Source: Peronospora farinosa
Taxonomy: Eukaryota; Oomycota; Peronosporomycetes; Peronosporales; Peronosporaceae
Length of the DNA: 64,000 bases
Direction: 5' to 3'
Assembly (NCBI GenBank): GCA_947646735.1
Contig: CANTFK010000270.1
Coordinates: 124,001-188,000 of the forward strand
Shown here: piece by piece, positions 1-9,699 of the stretch
Layout of the letters: each line of letters starts with the position of its first letter
Numbering within the stretch: position 1 is the stretch's first letter
Translations under genes and position numbers: made by a program
Notes under the pieces: model-generated
Told to the model about the DNA's origin: nothing
What the model saw: the letters and a program-made list of their open reading frames with translations, nothing else
Databases searched by the model: none

Positions 1-1866
1 AGAAGATCTCATCGATCTGTTCCTGGCCAACTCCCAGGAACCAAACTGAATTACGTCAATGGCTCGGTCTGGCGAATTACTTGAATAAGTATGCGAAGAA
101 CTATGCTGAGCTAATTCAGCCATTATCGACTTTGCTCAAGAAAGACGCAGTATGGTTATGGACGGCAGAACATCAATCTGCCTTCGACTCCGTAAAGAAG
201 AGCTTGTCCAAGGCACCGGTGCTGATGTTACCTGATGACTTTAAGCCATTCCACGTCGTATGTGACGCGAGCAATTTCGCTATAGGATGTGCCCTCATGC
301 AGCTTGCTGACGAGGATCGAGAGCGCGTCGTGAGTTTTCAATCACGACAGATGAAACCTGCCGAGAAAAATTAGCCGGTACACGACAAGGAACTTTTGGC
401 TATGCGTTACGCGCTAATCAAGTTTAGAGTATATTTGCTCGGCGAAAAGATGTTTTCTATCTACACAGATCACGCATCATTGCGTACCGCCGTCAAGAGT
501 CCTCACTTGTCCCATTGTAGGCACGGTGGTTGTCATTTTTTGCCGAGTATAATTTTGTGGTGCATTAAAAGCCTGGCAAGAATAACATTAGCGCTGACGC
601 GCTTTCTCGTCGTCCTGATTACGATCCTCGGCGCGATATGGGTTATCAAACGGAGAATGTTGATGACGACGAAGATATCTGTGCGTGTTGTATTGAACTG
701 GGGCTTAATGCGATGATTTCGACCCCCGTGCTTTCGATCCGAACTCCGATCGCTGAATCCTACGCAAATGATTCCTTCTATGTAGGAATCATCAACTATC
801 TCAGGGACCCGAGCGAAAGTTTACTCGCGAAGTTGACGAAACCAACACGCGACAACATCAAGCGTTACGCGCTTGACGGTCCGTTGCTGACGTACACGAT
901 GGACGTCTTTGATTCCCCGCGTGTCGTCATCTCTGCTGATGACGACCTTCGAGCCCGATTGGTTCATGAATTTCACGACAGCCCATCTGGCGGACACCTG
1001 GGTCGCGAGAAGACGTTTGAGGCTATTTCTCGCGTATTTTTCTGGCCGCGAATGTATAAGTACATCCAGAAATGGGTGCGCTCCTGTGAAACCTGTCAGT
1101 GTGTGAAGCCCGCGCCGTCTTCACAAGCCCCATTGCGTCCGCTTCCGATTGCTACGGAAGCCTGGCGCTCGGTCAGGATGGATTTTATCTTTGGTCTTCC
1201 ACCGAATGAACAGAAACGCACGGGCGTATTGGTTCTAGTGGACCGACTCATCAAAATGGTGCATTTTCCTCCGGTCTCCGCCAACATTACGGCGGAGACG
1301 ACAGCGAAGATCTTCGTTGATCTTATCTTTAGGCATCACGGCTTGCCAGAATCTATTGTTTCGGACCGTGACCCGCGTTTCACTTCGGCTTTCTGGGCCG
1401 AATAATTCCAGCTATTAGGCACGCGGTTGCTTATGTCTACCAGTCGGCTCATGAGAAGCGCGCGGTTCAATCCTCGCGCAGGTACCGAGTACGTTGGCTT
1501 GGATTCCCTCCCGAGCAGGATACATGGGAACCACGTTCCTCACTCCTTCGTGACGTTCCAGATGTGGTTCTGCCGTATGAAATCACGAAGTCGGGCTATT
1601 CCGATACGAGCGCGAACGCGAACGCTCTCGTGACAAACGAGAGCGGTAAGGAGATCCACGTCGTCGAGAACGAGAACGATGACGCGAGAGAGAATGATGC
1701 CGTGAAGGAGAACGTCGTGGTAAATACATTTTACCACGATTGCGAGGCGAGAATCGCGCAACAGGACGGGAAGGCGAACGTGTCGCTACCCTGCACTGAT
1801 TATTCCGCGGAGATTGACTCCACTGTCGCGAATGGTGCTGTCAGCAAGGCACACCACGAATAACTG
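1..1866 (+). pseudogene. broken pol: RNase H, integrase and chromodomain
   Basis: The first 374 bases read as the start of the gypsy RNase H, with the motif VCDASNFAIG. An in-frame TAG follows where element D has a Tyr codon. The frame is disrupted between about 515 and 620. The frame at 638-1405 gives the integrase zinc-binding region (VHEF, GGHLG, CETCQ) and the first two catalytic Asp contexts (MDFIFGLP, VSDRDPRF), ending at a TAA. At about 1435 the sequence jumps from the integrase core straight to a chromodomain (YRVRWLGF, DTWEPRSS). Roughly 1.2 kb present in element D (57310-58600) is missing. The frame then continues as a tail to a stop near 1863. Confidence 0.85.
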
Positions 1867-2331
1867 CGCTTCTCCGTTCGCTCAGACTTCGCTCATACTT
1901 TGCAATCCAACTTCGTTCGCGATCACTGAGTAGACATTCAGCGATGTGTCGTCGCCATTCGTCATGTGTTGGGCGTGGCGTCGAGTCACAAGACTGGCAT
2001 ACCTTCATTGACATGAACGAAGCAGAGGCGGTCCTCATTCCAAGCATCCTCACTCACTCTTTCGCGTAGCGCGCCGATGGAGTGATCGGCGCGAAGCTCC
2101 TCTCGATTGGTCGAGCCATAGTTGGAAGCTGATACCATCCTCGAGCATCCGATTCCAACGTTAGACGAAGGCACACCAAGAACTTTGCAGGGCCTCATAC
2201 CCGATTCCATTAAGACCTTTCCCGCGCAGTTTTCGGAATCGCCGGAAATAGTCCCGCATCGTGTCCAGTGAGTCCGGAGCGTGAGCTCCGGACAAGTCAT
2301 ACAGTGGCCAAGGTATGAGTTGTTGCGCCAT
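1583..2331 (-). pseudogene. antisense ORF between chromodomain and 3' LTR (degraded copy)
   Basis: On the minus strand a reading frame starts at the ATG at 2331 (MAQQLIPWPLYDLSG) and can be followed, with at least one TAA and one or more frame changes, to a TGA at 1583. Pieces match the antisense frame of element D: SSWCAFV with RWN, then NEDRLCFVHVNEG, then WIAKYERSLSE, and finally an Arg/Ser-rich tail (RHRSRSRRRGSPYRSR). The two copies differ mainly at synonymous positions in these blocks. No known family is recognised. The Arg/Ser tail suggests RNA or protein binding, which is inference only. See the copy at 58501-59484. Confidence 0.6.
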
Positions 2332-2482
2332 GATGCTGTTTGTTGAACTCCCGCTGATGGTGCTTGGGAGTGCTGCTGGATTGGGTGTTGGGTCTCAGGA
2401 CATTGCTTGTTTGTTTGTGAGCGATGGGGTTTCGACAGTTGAGCACTCACGGTTGGTGGGTTCTGTCTTGAGAAGGGGGTGA

Positions 2483-2825
2483 TGTAATGGGCCACGTTAC
2501 ACACATAACATCAACATAAATAAGCAATTACATATGTAGACAGGTGCTGGGCCCGAATATGCGGGCACAGCGTGGTAATTTATTATTGGTTTATTATTAA
2601 TGCCTAAAGTCCCAATATGGACTAATGATAAATTAACCTGAAATTGTGTGGTTCCCGAAAGGCAGGAACACTGTCGTATTTATTACGACTAAAATCTTCG
2701 TAATTAGTACGAATCAAAATAAAAATAAAAATCAGAGCTAAATTTACTTTATACCTAATACCCTAGCTTGAGTCTTCCTCAAGCAAACGTGTAAGCTAGT
2801 GACGATACGTTCTAGCCCCGTTACA
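2483..2825 (+). repeat. 3' LTR of element A (family A)
   Basis: This 343-bp LTR begins TGTAATGGGCC after a purine-rich tract and ends GCCCCGTTACA, so it has the usual TG...CA ends. It is the reverse complement, with differences, of the LTR at 6147-6497. The two copies are therefore in opposite orientations and belong to different insertions. The base after the end (2826) continues directly as minus-strand RT of element B. Confidence 0.85.
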
Positions 2826-3900
2826 TCTTTCTTCAAGAGTGACGACAAAGGCTGAATGGAATCAAGCATAATCTTTCGTATACTTATGCAAGTATGTGGC
2901 CACTGGCGCAGCGCCGTAGGGTTCTTGGGTGTGGGCCAAGAACAGATGGACGACACCTTCTCGGGATCAGCTCGAACTCCCGATTTACTCACATAGCAAA
3001 CCAGCATTGCCCTCAGCGCAATTGAGAAGAAGACGTCGTCAAAATAACTTGGAGCAAAGTTCCGAAGGGGTCTCAACACTTGAGACACCTTGCGATTGAA
3101 AGTGGCCGGAGCGTTCTTCAACCCTTGTGGCATAACCAGCCACTTCCATAACATGCCACTCGGGGTGCTCACCGCTGTGAGTGGGATATCACTCGGTCGC
3201 ATCAGAATCTGGTAAAAGCCATCGGTCAAGTCGATGGCACTGAAGATGACACTTCCTGACATGGAATTCAGCACCATGTCCTTCCTGGGAATAGGCGTTT
3301 GCGCAGGAATAGTGGCATCATTCAACTTATTGAACGCATGCACTATCCGCCAGCCTCCCGTAGCCTTCTTCACGCAGAAGGTTGGACTCGAATGTGGTGA
3401 GATACTTTCACGCACATGACCCGCTTTGCGGCGGCCTTCGAAGAATGCGTCAATAGCTTCGACTTGATCTCGAGGCAACGGCCACTGCCGTGTCACACAA
3501 TACTTCGACCCTGGCACAAGATCAATCTCGTACGGTCCGCAGGAAGTTCAGCCGGGATCTTGTCCGGGAACACGTCTGCATACTCACGAGCAATGTCGTA
3601 GACAGGGTTACCAGATTATCGCAGAGCCTCCCATGACTGTGATGCAAACCTTTCTTCACGCGCTGACTTCGGCTCAGCGCTACGAGGGCGCTTCATATGC
3701 TCCTCGTTCGTCACTTTAATCACCTCGTTGGTGATCAGACACACTTGTTTTACAGTGCCTCCCTTAAGGTCACGTAGGAAATGCTTCCAGGAAAGCCCTG
3801 GAAGGCTTGTAATGGAAGACGCATTACGAGGTGGACTCGCAACTTCAATGTATTGGCGTCTTTGTGAAATCTCTTCCACTTACACGATAGCGTGGACACA
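2826..3900 (-). pseudogene. reverse transcriptase of element B (truncated)
   Basis: Minus-strand frames encode the lead-in REERFASQSWEALR and, in a second frame from 3517, the RT fingers and palm: YCVTRQWPLPRDQ, KKATGGWRIVHAFNKLNDA, IDLTDGFYQILMR and the catalytic box SYFDD. About 70 residues after the YFDD box are deleted, so the sequence jumps to CYVSKSGVRADPEK. It then runs to SLLKKDV, where it is cut by the LTR of element A. In the intact layout, RT copies the element's RNA into cDNA. Frame breaks lie near 3600. Confidence 0.85.
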
Positions 3901-4089
3901 TTATAACGCTGGATTCTTGATGCTGTTGTCCCCATCGTTCTTCGAGCCACTACTCGAAGCTGGCGAACCGCAGTCAGGTGATAAACCATCACCCCCCCCC
4001 CCCTCTAGGCACTGGATGTCCTCATTCATAATGCCGGAAACACTATACGGGAGTAGCCCAAACTCGACCGTCGACACTTGATGCGGGAG

Positions 4090-4410
4090 CTCCTGCTCGG
4101 CCGCCGTAAACCCGTGTGGGAGCTCCTGCTCAACCACAATTTGCCCATGTGGGAACCTCGGTTCGACCACAATGGGTGGTGATGGAAACCCCGGTTCGAC
4201 CATCATGCTCTTGCGTGGGGACTTCTTTCCGTCCACGTCACACTCGTTAGAGAGCTCTTGCTCGTCGTCACAATGCCCTTGTGGGACCCCTGCTCGACCA
4301 CAATAGGTGCAGATGGGAACCCCGGTTCCGCCCCTGCATCACGTGCGGGAACCCCTGTTCAACCGCGTTAATGACGCGCGGGAACCCCTGTTCGACCGCG
4401 TCGTCCTCGT
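4090..4410 (-). repeat. 11-residue repeat linker between protease and RT, element B
   Basis: Minus-strand translation shows imperfect repeats of 11 residues (33 nt), such as VEPGFPSPPIV, VEPRFPHGQIV, VEQELPHGFTA, AEQELPHQVST and VEQGFPRVINA. They lie between the retropepsin and RT domains. Frame is not kept throughout. Elements C and D carry the same type of repeat at the same place. Confidence 0.75.
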
Positions 4411-4418
4411 CGTCCTCC

Positions 4419-5027
4419 TCACTTATGTAGCGAGGAATCACTGTCACTTGTGTCTCGAAGAACAGCACAAGCAGTGCAGAGAGGGCCATCGCTCGCTCTG
4501 TGCACCGCCAGCGTCGCGGAATCACGATCCACGACTATGACGTTCGGCCAGCCGCTTGGAGATACCAAGAGATGGGTAAACACTTCACTGACATCGAACT
4601 TGCGTCGACGTCTCACTGATCTGGCTAACCAGTCGATCTGGGGCTTATAACGTTCCAACCATGGCATGCCCAGTATGCAATCGAATGCATAATTCATCGC
4701 GATCACCAAGAAATCATCATTACTGCGAAAACCATCAAACGTGGACGGCAACGACACTTCACGCCGCGATACGCGGTGTGGTTTCCCGTCAGCTAACTTG
4801 ACGACGACTTGTCCAGGTCCCTCACGGACCTGAATGCTGGGAGGCAGCATCGATAAACAAACTTCACGAAAGAAATCATTCGTTGCTCGTGAGTCCAGGA
4901 GTGCTCGTAGAAGTCGCCAGACACCAGCGACATGTAAACTGACAATAATCAGACGTGAATCACCACTCGTAGTGGTGGCATTTAACCGTGCGCGTAGCGC
5001 AGGAGGACTGGAAGGTTGGGCTGCCAC
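4419..5027 (-). pseudogene. retropepsin-like protease of element B
   Basis: This minus-strand frame of about 200 aa carries the Ty3/gypsy protease. The active-site loop reads RALLDSRATNDF where active family members have D-S/T-G, so the catalytic Gly is replaced by Arg. The second conserved element is clear: AFDCILGMPWLERYKPQIDW (Ile-Leu-Gly before the flap end). A frameshift or stop separates it from the repeat linker. The enzyme would cut the Gag-Pol polyprotein in an active element, but this copy is probably inactive. Confidence 0.8.
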
Positions 5028-5136
5028 CGGGGGACCCGGACCTCCGTTCCAACCAGTAGGGCGCCCTGCACCTACTAATTTCGACCGCTTTTTGGACGTG
5101 CGGCCGGTACAGCATCCTCATGATGGGCATCCACTG

Positions 5137-6120
5137 CTACCAACGATATTGGCGCTGGCGCACGGCACTCAGCCGCGCGATGCCCTGGCTTGCGAAAACA
5201 AAACAAACCATTGGACGCCCGGTGCGAGCATTACCCTTATGGGAAATGACACGTCGTCGGTCACCCGACGACTCAATCACGTAGATCTCCATAGGTTCCG
5301 GACCAGAAGGCCGAGGGACGGTGACGACCGAGGGTTTGGCATATGCTTTTGTGACCCTAAAGTCTTCACGGAGCGCAATAGTAAATGCCTCCTCCAATGT
5401 GGCAGGCTCCGCGCGCTCCAGCGATAAGCGAGTCTGCCCCTCACGAAAATCATCCACAAAGACATTCACCTGCGTGTACATGTCCATGGGCTGCGTGATA
5501 ATACACGACACCAGATTCCTAGCCATCTGTACGTAGTCGCGCATCGCCATTTTACCCTGCCGCATCGACAGGAATCTTGATCGCACCAATTTCTCCTCTT
5601 GCGGTGGCTCGAAGGAAAGACGAAGATCTTTCTGGATGCTATCTAGGGTGGGGAACGCATGCTCGTCCACAACGAGCTTACCAAGGGTCCACTCCTTGGC
5701 CTTCCCGGTGAGGCGGGAAAGGAGGTAATTGACCTTCTCCTGGGGTACTTCAAGAAGTCTCGAGGCGATGGCGATATCAACTTCTCGGAACCACCGATTC
5801 AGCGACAACCAATCCTTACCTTCTCCTGAGTAGGAGGGGGTTTCCATCTTCACGGCCTCATTACATGAAGGACGCGAGGGAGTTAAGCCTCGCCGGGTGG
5901 ATTCGGCGAGATCGCGTGCCATAAACTCATGTATGGCGAGACGTTGCGCGTCAGGGAACGCTGATCTCATCAGCGATGCGACGAATGCCTCTCCCGATAT
6001 CGCCGCGAGGCGAGTAAGGGCATCCCAACCAACACCAGTAAGATGGGGGAAGGTCGCGTGCTCCAGAAATAAATCTGGAGCGTCAAAGTACGACGATTCG
6101 CTCATCCCAAACTCGGGCAT
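5137..6120 (-). CDS. Gag-like protein of element B
   Basis: This open frame of 327 aa starts 26 bases after the 5' LTR end. Residues of about 95-230 match the retrotransposon Gag capsid domain: [41 protein letters not shown], and [15 protein letters not shown]. Gag forms the cytoplasmic particle in which reverse transcription occurs. The C-terminus shifts into unrelated sequence after [11 protein letters not shown]. The expected CCHC zinc knuckle, visible as CFRCG in element C, is lost to frameshift. It belongs to a dead element, so expression of a functional product is doubtful. Confidence 0.65.
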   Translation of the reverse strand: MPEFGMSESSYFDAPDLFLEHATFPHLTGVGWDALTRLAAISGEAFVASLMRSAFPDAQRLAIHEFMARDLAESTRRGLTPSRPSCNEAVKMETPSYSGEGKDWLSLNRWFREVDIAIASRLLEVPQEKVNYLLSRLTGKAKEWTLGKLVVDEHAFPTLDSIQKDLRLSFEPPQEEKLVRSRFLSMRQGKMAMRDYVQMARNLVSCIITQPMDMYTQVNVFVDDFREGQTRLSLERAEPATLEEAFTIALREDFRVTKAYAKPSVVTVPRPSGPEPMEIYVIESSGDRRRVISHKGNARTGRPMVCFVFASQGIARLSAVRQRQYRW

Positions 6121-6123
6121 AGG

Positions 6124-6146
6124 AAGGACTACTAAGTGCTACCAGG
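6124..6146 (-). other. primer-binding leader of element B
   Basis: Read on the minus strand just after the LTR end, the leader is TGGTAGCACTTAGTAGTCC, two bases downstream of the terminal CA. A sequence beginning TGG directly after an LTR is the usual tRNA primer-binding site. Nearly the same leader follows the LTRs at 7686 and 61256. The tRNA was not identified. Confidence 0.5.
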
Positions 6147-6497
6147 TGTAACGGGGCTAGAACGTACCGTCACTAGCTTACACGCGCGCTTGAGGAAGAC
6201 TCAAGCCCAAGTATTAGGTATTAGGTAAATTTAACTCTGATTTTTATTTTTGGTTTTAATTCGTACTAATTACGAAGCTTTTAGTCGTAAACTCGTACAG
6301 TGTTCACGCCTTTTGGGAACCACACAATTCTCAGGTTAATTTATCATTAGTCCATATTGGGACTTTAGGCCCCAATAATAAACCAATAATAATCCAATAA
6401 TAAATTACCACGCTGTGCCCGCTATTCGGGCCCAGCACCTGCCTACATATGTAAATGTATATTTTTGTTTACTATATGTGTAATGCAGCCCATTACA
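6147..6497 (-). repeat. 5' LTR of element B (family A)
   Basis: This is a 351-bp LTR. On the minus strand it starts TGTAATGGGCTGC and ends GCCCCGTTACA. It is homologous to the LTR at 2483-2825 but in reverse orientation. Both contain the AT-rich core with repeated AATAATAAACC-type words. Confidence 0.8.
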
Positions 6498-7368
6498 GGA
6501 GATAAAGTTTGTGCAGCGTCTTACGGGGCCGAAGATAATAAGAGGAGGCGACTGGCCTAGCGACTTAAAGATATCAGTAAATAAAAAATTAAGCTCAAGG
6601 GACCGCGTTTGTTCTCTTTTACAAGATGTTGTTGAAGCGGACCGCGGAATCCAACACGGCCGAAAATGTCATGGGCAGAATGCTGGGCTTTTGCTTAACC
6701 AAGGTGCCGGTGCCAATTAAGCGTACCTAAGTGTGAGCCAAAGGCAAACAGCAAGACATGAAAATTTTCAGTATTTGGTGTGAGTGGCGGGGCGTGCGCT
6801 GTCCGTAACAACTTTGTCCAGTGCCTGCACTTTACCAAGCGAAGACGGCAATGTTGACGTGACTTTACACTAACAGTTTTCACCGCATTTAGCAAGCATA
6901 AGAAATGGTGGTTTTTGCGTCCAGGTATGAGACCAGGAAAAGTAGCGGAAGTGGCGCCAACGCTCGTGACGGACGAGGTGGTCGAGACGGAAAAGGGGCG
7001 ACATATTGTAGGTCGAATCGAGTCAACGCAAGTAATGACCGCACGTGATAATTTGCGGCATCGGACATCTAAAATGATTCTGCCCGGCTGAAAAGATGTC
7101 CGATGACGCATAGGTAACACTAACCATTAGTAGGGAACGAGTAATGACTTTGTTTGGATTCTGGACAGCGCTTCTAGTAATCACTTGGTACGCGAAGCCG
7201 ACTACCCTGGCATAAGTGCCTGAGAGTTTACGTGGTACAGATCCCTATACGGCTTTAGCAAGCCAACGTAGAACACTGGATGAGCACGAATTCTACTAAG
7301 CAGAATTAGCGTATATGCTAGGCCCTTCTTGGCCACGACCGTAGAGGGTCCGATGGAGCGTGGAAGCA
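6498..7368 (+). pseudogene. Ty1/copia gag-protease remnant
   Basis: No long frame survives, but plus-strand translation gives fragments typical of copia elements. There is a broken CCHC zinc knuckle at about 7045-7105, with traces of CGIGHLK and NDCPAEK in different frames. At about 7142-7190 there is the copia protease start, FVWILDSASSNHLV, where families have WILDSGASxH. The Gly of the active-site triad has become Ala/Ser and stops follow. This is an old, inactive fragment wedged between the LTRs of elements B and C. Confidence 0.5.
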
Positions 7369-7686
7369 TGTAATGGGCAACCTATTACATGAGTAGATAT
7401 AGGAATAATACATAATTACATAAGTAAACATAGGTCAGTATCCGATTAGCGGATACTGCGCGTCGTTTTATTTTTGGTTTATTATTGGGGTGCCAGACCC
7501 AATAATTAACCAATAATAAGTTGACTTCCATATTGAGTGGTTCCCATGAGCTAGGGAACATATTTGCACTTACTGCGAATTAAAACTAAAACAAAAATAC
7601 AACAGAGTTATATTTGCGAGTTAATTAAGAGAGCTTCCTCAACGACCTTTTAGTGTAAGACGGTAAAGGGTCCTTCGCCCGTTACA
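7369..7686 (+). repeat. 5' LTR of element C (family B)
   Basis: This 318-bp LTR starts TGTAATGGGCAACC and ends GCCCGTTACA. The following bases GGTAGCACTTCGTAGTCC match the leader of element B, but the first T of the usual TGG is C here. It pairs in sequence, not in flanking bases, with the LTR at 59597-59914. Confidence 0.85.
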
Positions 7687-7712
7687 AACGGTAGCACTTC
7701 GTAGTCCTTCCC

Positions 7713-8640
7713 ATGACCAGATTCGAGATGATCATGGACGAGTCTTCGGTGTATCCAGCGGTCTCGCTGGAGCATTCTGATTTTCCACATCTCACCTCGG
7801 TGGAGTAGCAGGCACTACATCGCCTCGCGGCGGTGTCTGGTGAAACTATTGTGACGTCGCTGCTGAGCACAGCGACGTCCGATGATCAGCGTGCCGCCAT
7901 CCAAGACTTTATGGTGCGCGAGCTCGCCGAAGCGCATCGGCGAGTATTGACTCCCTCGCGCACTTCGCACCATGACGCTATCAAGATGGAGACGTCAACG
8001 TACTCCGGTGATGGTCCGGATCGTCTACCCCATAATCTTTGGTTTCGCGAGGTGGATATTGCAATCGCGTCAAGATTAATTGACGCTCCGACGGCCAAGG
8101 TCAATTTCCTGCTGTCTCGCCTTGTTGGCAAATCCAAGGAATGGGCTCTCGGAAAGCTCGTCGTAGATGAGTCGGCATTCCCCACGCTGGACTATATCCA
8201 GCGTGACTTACGACTGGCTTTCGAGCCTCCTCAAGATGAATCTCGCTTGCGTGCAGATTTCTTCTCACTCCGACAGGGCAAGCTGTCAATGCGTGACTAC
8301 GTGCAGAAGACACGTCATATTGCTTCGTACATTACCACGCAACCAATTGACATGGCTTCACAAGTCCATGTCTTTTATTTTTGGCATGCAAGAGGGCATG
8401 ACGCGTTACTGCCTCACACGTGCTGAATCAAAGTCCCTCGAGGAGGCATTTTCCCTCGCGCTTCGCGAGGATTACACTGTCGCGTCGTCGTACCTGCACG
8501 CAGCGTCACAACATCTCCGGACGTCTGGGCCAGAGCCAATGGAACTTGATGCAGTTGGGTCCTCTCGTGGTCGCGGCAAATCATTAGACCGCGACATTCG
8601 CAATCCTAGCACGATGAAGTGTTTTCGCTGTGGTATAGAC
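7713..8640 (+). pseudogene. gag of element C (stop and frameshift)
   Basis: Translation from the ATG at 7713 gives SLEHSDFPHLTSVE and then a TAG at about 7806. The frame beyond it continues as the Gag domain ([55 protein letters not shown]) until a frameshift near 8370. A second frame carries the rest ([16 protein letters not shown]) and the zinc knuckle start MKCFRCG near 8610, whose later ligands are degraded. It is homologous to the gag at 5137-6120. Confidence 0.8.
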
Positions 8641-8819
8641 AGGCCATCGTGCGGCTGTCTGTCGTGCACCTGCACCGGTGACTATGAACACAGCTGTCTC
8701 ACGAGTAGACGCTGTGTCGTCGGTGGTACCGCCAAAAAACGATCGGTTCCAGTAGACGTGGGGCGCCCTACTGGCAGAAATGGAGCCCCGAGTACTCAGG
8801 TGGCAGCTCGGGCTCCTAG

Positions 8820-9345
8820 CCCCAAAGTGATTCATTTTCACTTTAATGCCACCACCATGCGCGATGATTCGAGACTGATTATTATCAGTCTCATCGTTGC
8901 TGGATTGAAGCGACCACTCCGAGCGTTGTTGAATTTTGGCGCTTCCAACAACTTCTTTCGTGCATCCTTTTTGTCCCTTCTTCCGTCGACTGTCACGGTT
9001 CGAGAAGGTCCAGGTGACATCGTTGTCAAACTTGCCGATGGACAACTAAAACGTGTCCCGCGTAAAACAGTGGTTTTACCGTACACTTTCGACGGTTTCC
9101 AGAGCAACGACGATTTTTTGTGTACGAGATAAACTATGCATTTGATTGCATACTTCGGATACCGTGGCTGTCACGGTATCAGCCGAAGATAGATTGGCTA
9201 TCTCGGTCCGTCAAACGACGAAGCGGTTATAACGTCAGTGAAGTGTTTACTTATTTGTTGGTCTCTTCATCCGATTGGCCTCACGTCAAGGTCGTGAACG
9301 AACTCGCCACGACTAGTAGTCAACACAGAGAGAGCGATGGCCCTC
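8820..9345 (+). pseudogene. retropepsin-like protease of element C
   Basis: This frame is fused to the gag C-terminus. It reads SRLIIISLIVAGLKRPLRAL, then LNFGASNNFF in place of the active-site D-S-G-A, so the catalytic Asp has become Asn. The frame stops at 9132. A second frame from about 9120 continues with INYAFDCILRIPWLSRYQP and VSEVFTYLLVS, matching the protease C-terminus and linker start of element B. The copy is inactive. Confidence 0.8.
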
Positions 9346-9393
9346 TGTGCGCAGTATGTTCCGTTACACTGATGTAGCCACAGAACGAGGCGG

Positions 9394-9656
9394 TCGAACA
9401 GCGGTTCCTGCATACACAATCATTGGTCGAACAGGTGTTCCCGATTCACAACGAGGCTGTCGAACAGGGGCTCCCGCATACAAGCACATCGGACGAGCAG
9501 AGGCTCCCGCATACAAGCACATCGGACGAGCAGAGGCTCCCGATCAATTTCGAGTCGGTCGAGCAGAGGCTCCCACGTACAAGCACATCGGAAGAGCAGA
9601 GGTTCCCGATCAATTTCAAGGCGGTCGAGCAGGGTCTCCCTGTACCTCCTCTGCTT
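9394..9656 (+). repeat. 11-residue repeat linker, element C
   Basis: Seven or so 33-nt units encode alternating VEQGLPHTSTS and DEQRLPINFEA types. Neighbouring units are nearly identical in DNA, so the array is a young minisatellite. It sits where the protease-RT linker belongs, and the recognisable element ends just after it. The same unit sequences recur at 54300-54478 in element D. Confidence 0.8.
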
Positions 9657-9699
9657 GTGTACTAAGGATCGTGCAGCCTATGAGGCCTTGATGGCGGCG

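Larger units (their letters stand above)
1..2825 (+). mobile_element. Ty3/gypsy chromodomain LTR element A, 3' part
   Basis: This is the 3' portion of a plus-strand LTR retrotransposon cut by the window start. In order it holds the end of the RT/RNase H region, RNase H, integrase, a chromodomain, a long segment carrying an antisense frame, a purine-rich tract just before 2483, and a 3' LTR. The order RNase H, integrase, chromodomain is that of chromovirus-type Ty3/gypsy elements. The pol region is nearly identical to 55880-57290 of element D. The LTR, however, belongs to a different subfamily from that of D. Several stops, frameshifts and an internal integrase deletion show the copy is dead. 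Confidence 0.85.
2826..6497 (-). mobile_element. Ty3/gypsy LTR element B, 5' part
   Basis: This is a minus-strand Ty3/gypsy element read from its 5' LTR at 6497-6147. A primer-binding leader, gag, protease, a repeat-rich linker and the reverse transcriptase follow. It stops abruptly at 2826, at the residues SLLKKDV, where the LTR of element A begins. RNase H and integrase are missing. The simplest reading is that element A inserted into element B and that the rest of B lies left of the window. The protease and RT are damaged, so the copy is inactive. Confidence 0.8.

Noticed and set aside
3990..4005. Run of about 12 C residues as a functional tract
   Set aside because: It lies in the decayed linker of element B. 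It is probably a homopolymer slip and shifts the frame of dead sequence.
2483..6497. A single LTR element bounded by the LTRs at 2483-2825 and 6147-6497
   Set aside because: The two LTRs are in opposite orientation, so they cannot be the ends of one standard element.
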